Made by a program: the position numbers and the translations under genes | Notes under the pieces: model-generated | Told to the model about the DNA's origin: nothing | The model's database searches: none | The model's input: the letters and a program-made list of their open reading frames with translations, nothing else | Source of the DNA: Chlorocebus sabaeus | Lineage: Eukaryota; Chordata; Mammalia; Primates; Cercopithecidae | DNA length: 64,000 nt | Direction: 5' to 3' | Assembly: GCF_047675955.1 (NCBI RefSeq) | Contig: NC_132923.1 | Coordinates: 85,719,637 to 85,783,636, forward strand | Shown: positions 22,451 through 34,310 of the stretch, piece by piece | Position numbering within the stretch: the stretch's first letter is position 1 | Layout: every line of letters begins with the position of its first letter

Positions 22451-23299
22451 ACCACATTTTCTTTATCCATTCATCTGTTGCTGGACACCTTGGTTGATTC
22501 CATATCTTGGCTATTGTGAATAGTGCTACAATAAACATAGGGGTGCAGATGTCACTCTGATATCCTGATTTCCTTTCTTTCGGATAAATGCCCAGTAGTG
22601 GGATTGCTGGATCATGTGGTAGTTCCATTTGTAGCTTTTTGAGGAACCTCCATTCTGTTCTCCATAGTGATTGTACTAGTTTATATTCTAATGAACAGTA
22701 TATAAGAGTTCCCTTTTCTCTGCATTCTCACCAACCTTTGCTTTTTTTGTCTTTTTTATAATAACTATCTTTACTGGGATGAAATGACAGTTCATTATGA
22801 TTTTTCCTTGCAGATAGCTGGTGATAAGTAATGTTGAGCATTTGAACATATATTTATTGACTATTTGGATGTCTTCTTTTGAGAAATATCTGTTCAGATC
22901 ATTTGCCCTTTTTTAATCAAATTGTTTTTTTCTCATTTTACTGTCTGTGTCTTGAAAAGTTGATGTAGTAACTATTTTTGATAAGTTCATGTTTCAGTCT
23001 TTCTACTGAAGATATTAGTAGTTTACACACCAAAATCACAGTGTGGTAATAGTCTGTGTTTTTCTGTGTACTTACTGTTACCAGTGAGTTTCGTACCTTC
23101 AGGTGATTTCTTATTGCTCATCAACATTCTTTTCTTTCAGATTGAAGAACTCCTTTTAGCATTTTTTATATGACAGGTCTGGTGTTGATGAAATCCCCCC
23201 TCAACTTTTGTCTATCTGGGAAAGTCTTTTTATCCTTCACGTCTGAAGGACATTTTCACGGGATATACTATTATTAGAATAAACTTTTTTTTTTTACCT

Positions 23300-23581
23300 T
23301 CACATCTTTAAATATGTCATGCATTCTCTCCTGCCCTGTAAGGTTTCCACTGAAAAGTCTCCTGCCAGACCTATTGGAACTCCATTGCATGTTATTTCTT
23401 TCTTTTCTATTGCTGCTTTTAGAATCCTTTCTCTATCCTTGACCTTTGGGAGTTTGATTATTAAATGTCTTAAGGCAGTCTTCTTTGGGTTAAATCTGCT
23501 TGGAGTTCTATAACTTTCTTGTATTTGAATATTGATATCTTTCTCTAGATTTGGGAAGTTCTCTGTTATTATCCATTTCAA
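23300..23581 (-). pseudogene. L1 ORF1p remnant (RNA-binding and C-terminal part)
   Basis: A 93-residue open stretch contains ENFPNLEKDINIQIQES, RTPSRFNPKKTALRHLIIKL, VKDRERILKAA and FSVETLQGRRECMTYL, clear L1 ORF1p motifs (RRM end and C-terminal domain). ORF1p is normally about 338 residues. The coiled-coil half lies broken upstream (about 24000-23580), and the last part continues in other frames to about 23140 (DKQKL-like). It is non-functional. Confidence 0.8.
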
Positions 23582-24439
23582 AAAACTTTCTACCCCTATC
23601 TGTCTCCTCTTTAAGACTAAAACCTCTTAGGTTTGCCCTTTGGAGGATATTTTCTAAAACTTGTGGGTGTACTTCTTTCTTTTTTATTCTTTTTTCTTTT
23701 GTCTCCTCTGTCTGTTTTCAAATAGCCTATCTTCAAGCTCACTAATTATTTCCTCTGCTTGATCAATTCTGCTGGTAAAAGACTCTGATGCATTCTTCAG
23801 TATGTCAATTGCATTTTCAACTCCAGAATTTCTTCCTGATTCTTTTTTATTCTTTCAATCTCTTTGTTAAATTTATCTGATAGGATTCTGAATTTCTTCT
23901 CTGTATTATCTTGAATTTCATTGAATTTCCTCAGACAGCTATTTTGAATTCTCTGTCTAAAAGGTCACATCTCTCTCTCTCTCCAGGAATGGTCCCTGGT
24001 GCCTTAGTTTGTTTGGTGAAGTCGCATTTTCTTGGATGGTCTTGATGCCTATGGATGTTTGTTGGTGTCTGAGCATTGAAGAGTTAAGTATTTTTTGTAG
24101 TCTTTGCAGTCTGGGCTTGTTTGTACCTGCCCTTTTTAGTAAGACTTCTCAAATATTTGAAGGGACTTGGGTGTTGTCATCTAAGTTTTTGGTCATGGAG
24201 CCATATTTGCATTAGGGGGCACCCCAAGCTGAGTAACGCTATGGCTCTTACAGACTCCTAGAGGTACCGCCTTGGTGGTCTTGGATAAGACCAGGAAGAA
24301 CTCTTTGGATTACAAGGCAGAGACTCTTGTTCCCTTCCTTTACTTTCTGTCAAACAAATGGAATATTGCTGTGTATGCTGAGATGCCTACAGCTGGGAGA
24401 GCCACTGGGACTGTGCTGGTTCAAACTTGAAGTTAGCAC

Positions 24440-25440
24440 GGTACTGGGTCTCACCCAAAGTCTGTGGTAATCACTACCTGGCTACCACCTATGTTCACTC
24501 AAGGCCTTAGGGCTCTACAATCAGCAGGTGGCAAAGTCAGCCAGGCTTGCAACCTTCCCTTCAGGGCAGCCAGTTCCCCCTGACCCTAGGTGGGCCCAGA
24601 GATGTTATCTGAGAGCCTGAAGTCAGAAACCTTAGGAAACTGCCTGGTGCTCTATTTTACTGCAGTTGAACTGGCACCCTGGCCACAAGACAAAGTCTTC
24701 CCCACTCTTCTCTCCCCTTTCCACAAGCAGAGAAGTCTCTCCCCATGACCATCACTACCCTAGACCCATGGTAAGTACTGCCTGGTTACCTCTGATATTC
24801 ACTCAAGACCCAGGGGCTCTCCAGTCAACTTGTGGTACATGTTGCCAAGCCTGGGACTCTCCCTTCAGGGCAATGGGCTCCTCTGTGGTCCAGGGCAGGT
24901 CCAGAAATGCTGTCCAAGAGCTAAGGCCTGAAATCAGGGATCCCAAGAACCTGCTTGGTGCTCTACCCCACTGTGACCAAGCTGGTACCTAAGCTGCAAG
25001 ACCAAGTCCCCTTTACTCTTCCCTCTCCTTTTCTCTAGCAGTAGAAGGCTCTCCCCATAGCCATCACAGATGTGAATTTGCTGGGTTACACCTAAAGCCA
25101 ACATGTCTCTGAGTCTCACCCAAGGCCCACATGGCAAGTACTGCCTGGGTATTGCTGCTGGTTATTCAGGGCCCAAGCGCTCCTGGGTCAGCAGGTGATG
25201 AATTCTGCCAGGGGTGGTTCCTTCCCTTCCAGGAACTGGGTTCCCTTCTAGCTCAGGGTGTGTCTAGAAATGTCATCCAGAAGCTAGGGCCTGGAATGCG
25301 AGCCTCAGGACTCTGCCTGTTGCAATATCCCATGTGGCTGATCTGGTATTCAAGTTGCAAAACAAACTCTATTTTACTTTTCCCTCTCCTCTCCTCAAGC
25401 AGAGGGAAGGAGTCTTTTTTGTAGCTGCGAGCTGTGCTGC
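24440..25440 (-). repeat. Tandem ~300-360-bp units in the L1 5'UTR
   Basis: On the plus strand 'taatcactacctgg' (24468), 'taagtactgcctgg' (24772) and 'caagtactgcctgg' (25135) head three similar blocks, each continuing with 'ccagg/agcaggtg' and 'cccttcagggca/ccttccagga' segments. Open frames of 67-110 codons in the block follow from its GC content. Confidence 0.6.
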
Positions 25441-26084
25441 CCGGGGATGGAAGAGGGGTGTGCCTTGGTTGCCTTGGCTGGTGTCTCACTAGGTTACTTG
25501 CCCCCAAGTCCACTAGTTTCAAGCTCAGCACAGCAGCAGGACTTGCCGAGAAATTGCAGTCCTTGTGGCCTAGACTGCCTTTCAAGTTTAGTTAGGGCTC
25601 TAGAACATTTTAGCCCATGGTGGCAAAGCTTGCTGGAACTTAAGTTCTGACAATGGTTCTAATGGCGTGGGCAATTCTCTTCTGGCTATGGCTGGTCTAA
25701 ATGCTCCCTCCATGGGCTCCGTCTGAGTTCTGCCTGGTATTGCTTTCTGCTGAGTTCCAGTGCAAAGTCCCACAATCACTACACTTTTCCTCTTCCAAGC
25801 ACACAGATTCTCTCTCTGCACCACGTAACTGCTGTGGGGGATGAGGAAGGGGTGGCACTGGCAATTCAAAATGCTTTCCTACCTCTTCAGTGCCTCTTTC
25901 AGTGATATGAACTTAAAACAAGTACTGTGATTGTTCATCTGATTATTGGTTCTTATAAAGGTGCTTTTTTGTGTGGATAGTTGTTCAATTGTGGATTGAA
26001 CCATTGTTCAATTGTTGTGGATAGTTGCTGGAAGGACAATCAATTAAGTCTTCTATTTGTCCATCTTGCTCTGCCTCCACCCCC

Positions 26085-27547
26085 AAAGTGTTTTAATTTC
26101 CTTCTTAATTTCTTCAGTGGCCCATTGATCATTTGGGAGCATGTTGTTTAATTTCCATGTGTTGTGTAGTTTCTCATGTTCCTCTTGTTACTGACTTCTA
26201 GTTTCATTTCATTGTGGTCAAAAAAGATACTTGACATTATTTCTACTTTTTTTCAATTTGTTGAGGCTTGTTTTATGGCCTAATATATGGTCTATTCTGT
26301 AGAATGTTCCATGTGCTGATGGAAAAAAAAGTGTATTCTGCAGTAGTTGGGTGAAATGGACTGTAAATGTTCATTCTATTTTGTCTAGTGTAGAGTTTAA
26401 CCTCAAGGTTTCTTTGTTGATTTTCTGTGGGAGGATGATCTGTCCATTACTGAGAGTGGGCTATTGAAATAACCTACTATTACTGTATTACAATCTATCT
26501 CTTCCTTTCAATCTATTAAAATTTGCTTTGTATACTTGGGTGCTCCAGTGGTGGTGCATAAATATTTGTAATCATAATAACCTTTTGCTGAATTGACTCC
26601 TTTATCATTATATAGTGACCATCTTATTCTCTTTTTATAGTCTTGATGTGTAGTTCATTTTATCTGATATAAGTTTAGCTACTCCTGCTCTTTTTTGCTT
26701 TCCACTTGCATGGAATAACATTGTTCACTTCTTTACTTTCAGTCTATGTGCATTTTTATGGGTGAGGTGGGTTTCTTGCAAGCAGTACACAACTGGGTCG
26801 TGTTCTTTATACGTTCATGTACTTTGTGACTTTTAATTAAAGAATAGAATCATTTACATTCAGTGTTATTATTGATAAGTAAGGACTTACTCCTGCCATT
26901 TTGTTGATGGTTTCCTGGTTGTTTTGTAACTCTTCTCTTCTTTCTTCCCATCTTCCTTTGTGGTTAAGTGGTTTTTACTAGTACTATGTTTTAACTCATG
27001 GCATCTTATTTTTATTGTATCTATTATAAGTTTTTTTGCATAATGGTTATCATGAGGGTTACAAAAATTTTATAAATATAACTAGTTATTTTAAAGACAT
27101 GACAACTTATCTTAGATCACAAAAAATAGAAACAAAGGATAAACTAAAAAAACTCTGTATCTTAACTCCACCACACACACATTTTGTTGCCTCAATTTAC
27201 ATATTTTTATATTGTCTATATGTTAACAGGTTGCTATAGCTATTGTTGTTTTTGATATATTTGTTTTTTAGGCTTCATACTAGAGGTAGGCATGGATTGC
27301 ACACCACAATTATGATGTCAAAATATTCTGTGGTTTTCCTTATAATTAATTTTACTAGTGGGTTTTATACTTCCAAATGTTTTCTTTTTGCACATTAGTG
27401 TTTTGTTCTTTCATATTGAAAAACTCTATGACTTCTTGTAAGACAGGACTGGTGGTGGTAAATTCTCTCAGCTTTTGTTTGTCATGGAAAGACTATCTTT
27501 CCTTGCTGAATACAGTATTCTTGAATGGCAGTTCTTTTCTTTCAGCT
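26085..27547 (-). mobile_element. L1: Older L1: ORF1 end, spacer and ORF2 endonuclease region, antisense
   Basis: The minus strand shows ORF1 C-terminal signal near 27500-27420, a spacer, and ORF2 endonuclease-region sequence (about 26850-26085, for example the complements of 'aaataacctactattactgt' and 'tgctcttttttgctttccac'). The 5'-complete L1 at 21668-26084 appears to be inserted at its left edge. Confidence 0.75.
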
Positions 27548-27640
27548 CTTTGAACTCCTGGTCTCAAGCAATCCTCCTACCTCATACTCCCAAGGCACTG
27601 GGATTATAAGTGTGAGCCCTCATGCCAAGCTTTATTTCAG
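27548..27640 (-). mobile_element. Alu: Alu fragment, antisense
   Basis: 'ttgaactcctggtctcaagc' to 'gagccctcatgccaagc', one partial arm inside L1. Confidence 0.85.
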
Positions 27641-27959
27641 CATCTTTAAAAAATTGTCCTTTTGTTTTATTAATATGGTGTATTACATGAATTGTTTTTA
27701 ACAACTTTATTGAAGGATAATTAGTACACCCCACACACCTGTTTAGTGTATACTATTTGAGTCTGGATTTGTGCATATACTTGTGATATTCCCATCATAA
27801 TCAGGATAACAAACTTATCCATGTTAAGTGTTTTTACCGTAAGTAACACACACACACACACACACTCACACACACACACACACACGAAGAAACTCCGGAA
27901 GTGATGGACATGGACAGATAAGCTAATAGTTTATTACATGTTAGACAAACTATGTATTT
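27641..27959. repeat. Old LINE-like sequence with an (AC)n microsatellite
   Basis: 'taacaactttattgaaggataattagtacacc' is an old LINE-like pattern. (AC)n with one 'tc' interruption lies at 27845-27885. Confidence 0.6.
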
Positions 27960-28800
27960 GTTCATAATATCACACTTAGTAATAGTGTATAATCCTTTTT
28001 ATATGTTTTATATTCAATTTGCTAGTATTATCTTGAATATTTCTTTGTGGACATTTAAGAGAGATATGTTCTGTAGTTTTCTTTTTCTTGTACTGCTTTT
28101 GTTTGGCTGTCAACTTATAGTAATCCTGGCCTAGTAGAATTAATAGAAAGTGTTCCCTCCTCTTCTGTCTTTTGAAAAAGTATTTGTGAATTATTATTTT
28201 TAATTCTTCATGAAAAATTGGCAGGGTGCATTTGTTTTTTTGTGTTTTTATTTTTGTTTTTTTGTTTGTTGGTTTTTTTTTGAGACGGAGTCTTGCTCTG
28301 TCGCCCAGGCTGCAGTGCAGTGGCACAATCTCAGCTCATTGCAAGCTCCACCTCACGGGTTCATGTGATTCTCCTGCCTCAGCCTCCCCAGCAGCTGGGA
28401 CTACAGGCGCATGCTGCCACGCCTGGCTAATTTTTTGTTTTTTTAGTAGAGACGGGGTTTCACCATGTTAGCCAGGGTGGTCTCGATCTCCTGACTTCAT
28501 AATCCACCTGCCTCGGCTCTCCAAAGTGCTGGGATTACAGGCATGAGCCACCGCGCCCGGCTGGCAGGGTGCATTTGTGATACCTCTTGGATCTGGGATA
28601 TTCTTTGTAAAAGTTTTAAAAATCAATTTAATATCTTTACTTTTTATAGATTTATTGATGTCTTCTATTCCTTCCTGAGTTTTTTTTTTCAATCATTTTT
28701 ATCTTTACATAAGTTTGCTTATAACTTGTAGTGTTCCAAGTTTCTCTCACTGTCATGGTAGTTGATATACAAAAATAATGTGGGAGAATGAGTCAATCGA
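27960..28800 (-). mobile_element. L1: L1 ORF2 reverse-transcriptase region, antisense, split by an Alu
   Basis: 'gttctgtagttttctttttc', 'atcctggcctagtagaatta', 'gtgttccctcctcttctgtc' and, after the Alu, 'cctcttggatctgggatatt' are the complement of the conserved ORF2 RT segment. Degenerate. Confidence 0.8.
28236..28562 (-). mobile_element. Alu: AluY-like, antisense, perfect 16-bp target duplication
   Basis: The target duplication 'ggcagggtgcatttgt' is exact at 28220-28235 and 28563-28578. The body runs 'gagacggagtcttgctctgt' to 'gagccaccgcgcccggct'. Confidence 0.97.
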
Positions 28801-29269
28801 CAAATACCCTATGTCTAAGGGTCCTCTGATATAGGAGAGAGAAAACGACTATAACTGCTGTAGCTCCTTACCCCTCAGACTTACTGTATGAGACAAATGA
28901 GATATTGAATCCAAAGTAAATTAAGAAATTATGCCATTTGATTTTGAGTTTTATCAAAATAGTAGACTGAGCCTACATCTTCTTTTGTGTCAAAGTTTAG
29001 TAACATAAAAAATGCAGCTTGTAATTAGAAAAATACAAAATAATATTATAAGTGAGGGATTGTATCAATGGTCAACAATTTCATGAACCATAGTGGTTAA
29101 TATTTGTACAGCACATAGAATATACTTTTATTGTGTTCATATGTTTATTATATACCAAAATTGTTGATTTTGTGATAATGTCACCTAAGATAATTTCAAA
29201 TGTGCCAATTTATCCTTCTTTTCAATTAATCTTTGTAGGATATATTCAAAACTATAATGTATTAGGAAT
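28801..29269. other. Unassigned AT-rich sequence
   Basis: No family recognised and no open frame of interest. Confidence 0.4.
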
Positions 29270-29756
29270 ACAGGTTTAAGTCGTTTGGGAAAATGCATAA
29301 TACAGTCTTTCAGCATCTTGAAAATGTAGTCCCATTCCCTGCTGTCCTGTATAGTTTCCACTGAGAAGTCTCCTGACAGACAACTTGGAGTTCTTTTATG
29401 TTATTTGCTTCTTTTCTGTTGTTACTTTTAGGATCCTCTCTTTGTCCTTGAACTTTCAAAGTTTGATTATTATATGCCTTGGGTTCGTCCTATTTGGGTC
29501 AAGTCTCTCTGGTGTTCTCTGACCTTCCTGTATATCTTTTATATCTTTCTCAAGTTTGGGAAAGTTTTCTGTTACTATTTCTTGGAGTAAGCTTTCTACT
29601 CCTTGCTCTTGCTCAACTCCCTCTTGAACACCAATAACTCTTAGATTTTGTCTTTTGAGGTAACTTTCTATATATCTTCTAAGTAATCTTCACTCCTTTT
29701 CATTCTTTTTCCTCCTCTGATTGTAAAATTTCAAATACTCTGTCTTCTTGCTTTTT

Positions 29757-30074
29757 TTATTTTTTATTTTTATTTTTTCTTTGCGACAGGGTTTCACTCT
29801 TCTAGCTCAGGCTGAAGTGCAATGGCACGATCTTGGCTCACTGCAACCTCTACCTCCTGAATTCAAGAGATTCTCCTGCCTCAGCCTCCTGGGTAGCTGG
29901 GATTACAGACACCTACAGGCACCAACCACCATGCCTGGCTAGTTTTGTATTTTCAGTAAAGACGGAATTTCACCATGTTGGCCAGGCTGGTTTCGAATTC
30001 CTGACCTCAGGTGATCCACCTGCCTCAGCCTCCCAAAGTGCTGGGATTACAGGCATGAGACACGACACCTGGCT
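29757..30074 (-). mobile_element. Alu: Alu, antisense (first of two at one site)
   Basis: TTTTTATTT tail, 'cgacagggtttcactcttc' to 'gagacacgacacctggct'. The site sequence 'gtcttcttgcttttttt' precedes it. Confidence 0.95.
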
Positions 30075-30086
30075 ATGTCTTCCTGC

Positions 30087-30389
30087 TTTTTTTTTTTTTT
30101 TTTTTTTGAGATAGAGTCTTGCTCTGTCACCCAGGCTGGAGTACAATGGCATGATCATGGCTCACTGCAACCTCCGCCTCCTAGGTTCAAATAATTCTCC
30201 TGCCTCAGCCTCCCAAGTAGCTGGGATTACAGGTGTATGCCATCGTATCCAGCGATTTTTTATATTTTTAGTAGAGACAGGGTTTCACCATGTTGGTCAG
30301 GCTGTTCTCGAATTCCTGACCTCAAGTGATCCATCTGCCTCAGCCTCCCAAAGTGCTGGGATTACAGGCATGAGCCACCGTGCCTGGCC
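30087..30389 (-). mobile_element. Alu: Alu, antisense (second at the same site)
   Basis: 19-base T tail, 'gagatagagtcttgctctg' to 'gagccaccgtgcctggcc'. 'tcttcctgctttttt' occurs on both sides, and a third copy lies before the first Alu. Confidence 0.95.
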
Positions 30390-30985
30390 TCTTCCTGCTT
30401 TTTTATTCTTCCCTCTGCTTGATCCATTCTGCTGCTGAGAGGCTCTAATGAATTTTTCACTTCTGCCAATGTATTTCTTAATTCCAAGATTTGCTTGATT
30501 TTTTAAAAAATATTTCAATATCTTTGTTAAATTTTTTATAAATTTCTGAATTGTTTTTCAGTGTCATCTTGGAGGTCACTGAGTTTCCTCAAAACTGCTG
30601 CTCTGAATAATTGGTTAGAGACCTCATATTTTGTCATCTTGTTAGGATCAGTCCCTGGTTCCTTGCTGTGTTCATTTGGGGAGATCTCTGTTGGCTGATT
30701 TCTCTTATGGATGTATGTCTGTCTTTGCACTGAAAGATTATTTATTCCAGTAATTTGTATCTCACTTGTTTTGATTTTTATTGGGTATGTTTGCTTAGAG
30801 ATTCTTAGGAATTTACTTGTTGAATTGTTTACTTTTTAAAATGTCAGGTCTTGAAGAAATCATCTAATAACCAAGTAGAAGTTGCAAAGGATGCTGCAAT
30901 AGAATGTATATATTCTTATCCTATCATCAATAGAAATATCTGAATTGTCAAGATGAAAGACACACTATATACATGTGTCACCAAT

Positions 30986-31361
30986 TGATATGATTTGAAT
31001 ATATGTTCCCACCAAATCTCATGTTGAATTGTAATCTCCAGTGTTGGAGATGGGGCCTGTGGGAGGTGTTTAGATCATGGGGGCAGATCCCTTATGGCTT
31101 GGTGCTGTCTTCATGATATTGAGTTCTTGTTTTGTTGTAATGTATGCCCCCCAAATCTCTCTTGCTCCTGCTTTCACCATGTGATGTGCCTGTTCCCCCT
31201 TCACCTTCCGCCATGAGTAAAAGCTCTCTCCCTAGAAGCTGAGCAGATGCCAGCACCATGCTTGTATAGCCTGCAGAACTATGAGCCAGTTAAACCTCTT
31301 TTCTTTAAAAATTGCCCAGTCTCAGATATTTCTTTATGGCAATGCAAGAACAGCTAATATA
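30986..31361 (+). mobile_element. MST: MST-type solo LTR (ERVL-MaLR)
   Basis: Starts 'tgatatgatttgaatatatg', includes 'gagatggggcctgtgggagg', 'ggtgctgtcttcatgatatt', a polyadenylation-like 'gttaaacctcttttctttaa' and ends 'caagaacagctaatata'. A perfect 5-bp duplication 'ccaat' flanks it (30981-30985 and 31362-31366). No internal region is present, so it is a recombined solo LTR. Confidence 0.9.
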
Positions 31362-31389
31362 CCAATTCAATCACTAAGGACATTTTTAT

Positions 31390-31729
31390 TTTCTATTTAT
31401 TTTTTATTTTCTATTTATTTTTTATTTTTATTTTTTTGAGATGGAGTCTCGCTCTGTCGCCCAGGCTGGAGTGCAGTGGCGCGATCTGGGCTCACTGCAA
31501 GCTCCGCCTCCCGGTTCATGCCATTCTCCTGCCTCAACCTCCCGTGTAGCTGGTACTACAGGCACCTGCCACCATGCCCAGCTAATTTATTTTTTTTTAT
31601 TTTTTATTTTTAGTAGAGACGGGGTTTCACCGTGTTAGCCAGGATGGTCTCGATCTCCTGACCTCGTGATCCGCCCGTCTCGGCCTCCCAAAGTGCTGGG
31701 ATTACAGGCATGGGCCACCGTGCCCGGCC
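31390..31729 (-). mobile_element. Alu: AluY-like, antisense, long TTTTA tail
   Basis: Tail of TTTTA/TTTCTA units (31390-31435), 'gatggagtctcgctctgtcg' to 'gggccaccgtgcccggcc'. Target duplication 'actaaggRcattttt' (about 31372 and 31731). Confidence 0.95.
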
Positions 31730-32324
31730 AACTAAGGGCATTTTAAAAATGGTGTTAGTATTATTTAAAGATGCTGAAATAGATGTTGAATTATGTAAGT
31801 ACATTTTGATGCCACTAGAGAATGAGAGAAGTCTGCTGACCTTCACACCAAGGTAGTCTTCCAATTTTATCCCTCAGGTTTCCTCTGAATTTTCCTAGGT
31901 TCTCTTCACTGTAACTCTTCTTCCAAAGGTTCAGTAGGTCATAAGCCAGAAGACAAATGTGCATCACTGTCTAAGAAAAGTATGTATTAGTTTCCCTGAC
32001 TTGAATTAGGAAGATGTGATGTCACTAAGGCCATTGTTTGCTTTTCTTCATGCAGTTGCAGCATCCTCTGCTGGGCATTATACTTTATAGTTTTTAAGAA
32101 AGGCTTTTAGAGCTTTTGAGGAATAGCTTTTATAGTTTTTGGTATAGTAATAAAATATATAGTGCTTCATTATTTTCATTAAGGTATTAATGTCACAAAG
32201 CATCATTTAGTGCTTATTGTAAGATTTAAATGTATGTAAGAGAAATGCAATTATATAAGTACAAATAACACTACCACTAATAAGTGATAATATGTTATTC
32301 TGAAAACTCTTCAACTTAAAAAAA
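31730..32324. other. Unique-looking intergenic sequence
   Basis: I recognise no repeat. No exon-like frame with splice sites was found. Confidence 0.45.
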
Positions 32325-32619
32325 AGTTTTTAGAGTTGGGGTCAGACTCTGTTGCCCAGGCTAGAGTGCAGTGGCATAATCATAACTCACTGCAGCCTTG
32401 AACCCCTGGGCTCAAGTGATCCTCAGCCTCCCTAAGTTTAGCTGGGACTACAGATGCATGTCTTCATGCTCAAGTAATTTTTAATTTTTTTTGTTTGTTA
32501 TTTTTTAGAGGTGGGGGTCACACTATTTTGTCCAGACTGGCCTAGAACTCTTGGCCTCAAGCGATCCTCCCACCTCAGCCTCCCAAGTCAGTGGGATTAC
32601 AGGCATAAGCCACCATGCA
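32325..32619 (-). mobile_element. Alu: AluJ-like, antisense
   Basis: 'gttggggtcagactctgttg' to 'aagccaccatgca'. Much diverged. Confidence 0.9.
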
Positions 32620-32782
32620 TAGGTTCAATTAAAATTTTAAGAGGAGGACATTAGCTAGATTGTTGACTAGAAGCTCCTGTGCTTATCTCCTTCACAAAGA
32701 CAGCCAAAGAAATGAATAAACAACTATATTTTGAGGAAAATAACTGAAGGAGAAAACAGAAATATATCAAAGGAGTAGTATA

Positions 32783-33081
32783 GGCTGGCACAGTGGCTCA
32801 CCCCTGTAATCCCAGCACTTTGGGAAGCCAAGGCAGCGGATCACTTGAGGTCAGGAGTTCACGACCAGACTGACCAACATGGGGAAACCCTATCTCTACT
32901 AAAAATACAAAAATTAGCTGGGCATGGTGGTGCACACCCATAAACCCAGCTATTTGGGTGGCTGAGGCACAAGAATCACTCAAACCTGGGAGATGGAGGT
33001 TGCAGTGAGCAGAGATCACAGCACAGCACTCCAGCCTAGGCGACACAGTGAATGAGACTCCGTGTCAAAAAGAAAAAAAAG
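32783..33081 (+). mobile_element. Alu: Alu, full length
   Basis: 'ggctggcacagtggctcacc' to 'ctccgtgtcaaaaagaaaa'. Target duplication 'agtagtata' on both sides. Confidence 0.93.
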
Positions 33082-33341
33082 TAGTAGTATAAACTCTGAA
33101 GAGCATAGAAACCCAGGATAGTTACATAGAGAAAAGAAGGAAGCAGCTCACATCCTACCCCATCCATACTCCAGTCAGGACCAACTCAGAACCGGGATGA
33201 AGTTTTCAGTGAAGGGAAAAGGTAAGCAAGAGGAACCCAGCAGCCGTCATCACCACTGAGGTAACTACAGTCCTCACCACTGGGAAATCCTGTATTCCTC
33301 AAAGGTGCTAAGCCCAGCAGAGGGAACTGCCTGGTGTCCAT

Positions 33342-34223
33342 ATGGCTGCACTTCTCCCAGAGAAGGGGTCAATGCTGTGCTCTGTCCTTCATGTGCCATC
33401 TTCAATCCAGAACCATGGCTGGAGGAAGTCCTGCTCCGGAGGTGAGTGGCTATTGCACGTCTCCATTCCTGAGGCTTTGTTACACTGGTACCACCACTGT
33501 GTGGTGGTTCACCATCCTAAATCAAGCTGCTGCTCCACGCTATCCCATGGGGTCGAGCTGCTGTGCCCTACCCCTCCCGTGGCTGCTGTGCCCTGCCCCC
33601 GAGTGCAGGAGCTGCAGCAGCAGTATCCTACCTTCCAGGGATATGGTGCCTTGGCCACCCAGATCAGTAATGCCCCTAGCACTGGAGGTGAAGCAGTGCC
33701 TCCTGGGAAACTGGTGGCTTGGCTACTCCGAGCAGTCATGTCCTCCTGTACTGGACCTGAGGTAGTGCCTCCTAGGGAACTGGTGCTGTGGGCCAGCCAG
33801 AGCAGTCCCCTTCCCGGTGTTGCAGCTGAAGAATCACTCCACTTCACAAGATTATGGGTCCCTTGGCTGAGCCAAGCAACTGCAGTTCCCAGGGCTGAGC
33901 CAATGTGGTGCTCCACTTCCCAGGAAAACAGAGGACTGGGTGAACTGAAACAACCTACTCTCCAGGCTGAACAGCTGCAGAACCCTGCTTCCATGAAACC
34001 GGACTATCTCCTAGCAGAGGACGCACCCTGCCTTCCCAGGGAGTGCCGCCATCACTGTGCTGCTCCCTGTACCCCAGGGCCCAAGCCACAGCTATGCCCT
34101 GCCATTCCTGGGACATTAGTGCTACTGCCCTTGACTTCACAGAGCCTGGAATGCTGCTGTGTCCTACCATCCCATAGTCCAGGGTCCCCACTACACTGTT
34201 TCTCATCCCCGTCCAGGGCCTGA
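33342..34223 (+). other. 293-codon open frame within the L1 5'UTR (not a gene)
   Basis: The frame MAALLPEKGSMLCSVL... to ...FSSPSRA is long, but the DNA is the GC-rich, internally repetitive 5'UTR ('gctgctgtgccctgcc' motifs recur). The product lacks domains, signal peptide or membrane segment. Overlapping frames of 143 codons (plus) and 161 codons (minus) are equally open, which points to composition. It could be expressed only by chance. Confidence 0.6.
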
Positions 34224-34310
34224 GTTGCTGCTGTGCCCTATAAACCTCTGGTTCCCAAATTGCAGCTGTGCCCTGCTTTCCAAAGCCTGAACATCTAGCA
34301 CACCCTTGCT

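Larger units (their letters stand above)
21668..26084 (-). mobile_element. L1: L1 with intact 5' terminus but most of ORF2 deleted, antisense
   Basis: Read on the minus strand, it begins at 26084 with GGGGGTGGAGGCAGAGCAAG, which corresponds to the known L1 5' start. It runs through a GC-richer 5'UTR (about 26084-24000) and a broken ORF1 (about 24000-23140), then the inter-ORF spacer (about 23130-22985). It then jumps directly to the extreme ORF2 C-terminus ('gggcaaatgatctgaacaga' region) and a 3'UTR ending at about 21668. An Alu at 22165 interrupts it. About 3 kb of endonuclease and reverse transcriptase sequence is absent. It is inactive, with many stops. Confidence 0.8.
29270..30960 (-). 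mobile_element. L1: L1 ORF1 and 5' region, antisense, split by two Alus
   Basis: The complement shows ORF1-like stretches: at 29330-29560 'tttccactgagaagtctcct' and 'gtttgattattatatgcctt', at 30400-30500 the coiled-coil part, and then a 5' region to about 30960. It is homologous to the ORF1 block at 23140-24000 but more diverged. Confidence 0.75.

Noticed and set aside
24666..25869. Cluster of 65-110-codon frames on both strands in GC-rich sequence, at first resembling a gene
   Set aside because: The block is contiguous with an L1 ORF1 on one side and ends at an authentic L1 5' terminus on the other, so it is L1 5'UTR.
27845..27885. Regular short repeats as possible CRISPR-like arrays (AC, TG and TATG runs here and at 45871, 56646, 57408)
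   Set aside because: Simple dinucleotide and tetranucleotide microsatellites with no spacers; the genome is mammalian.
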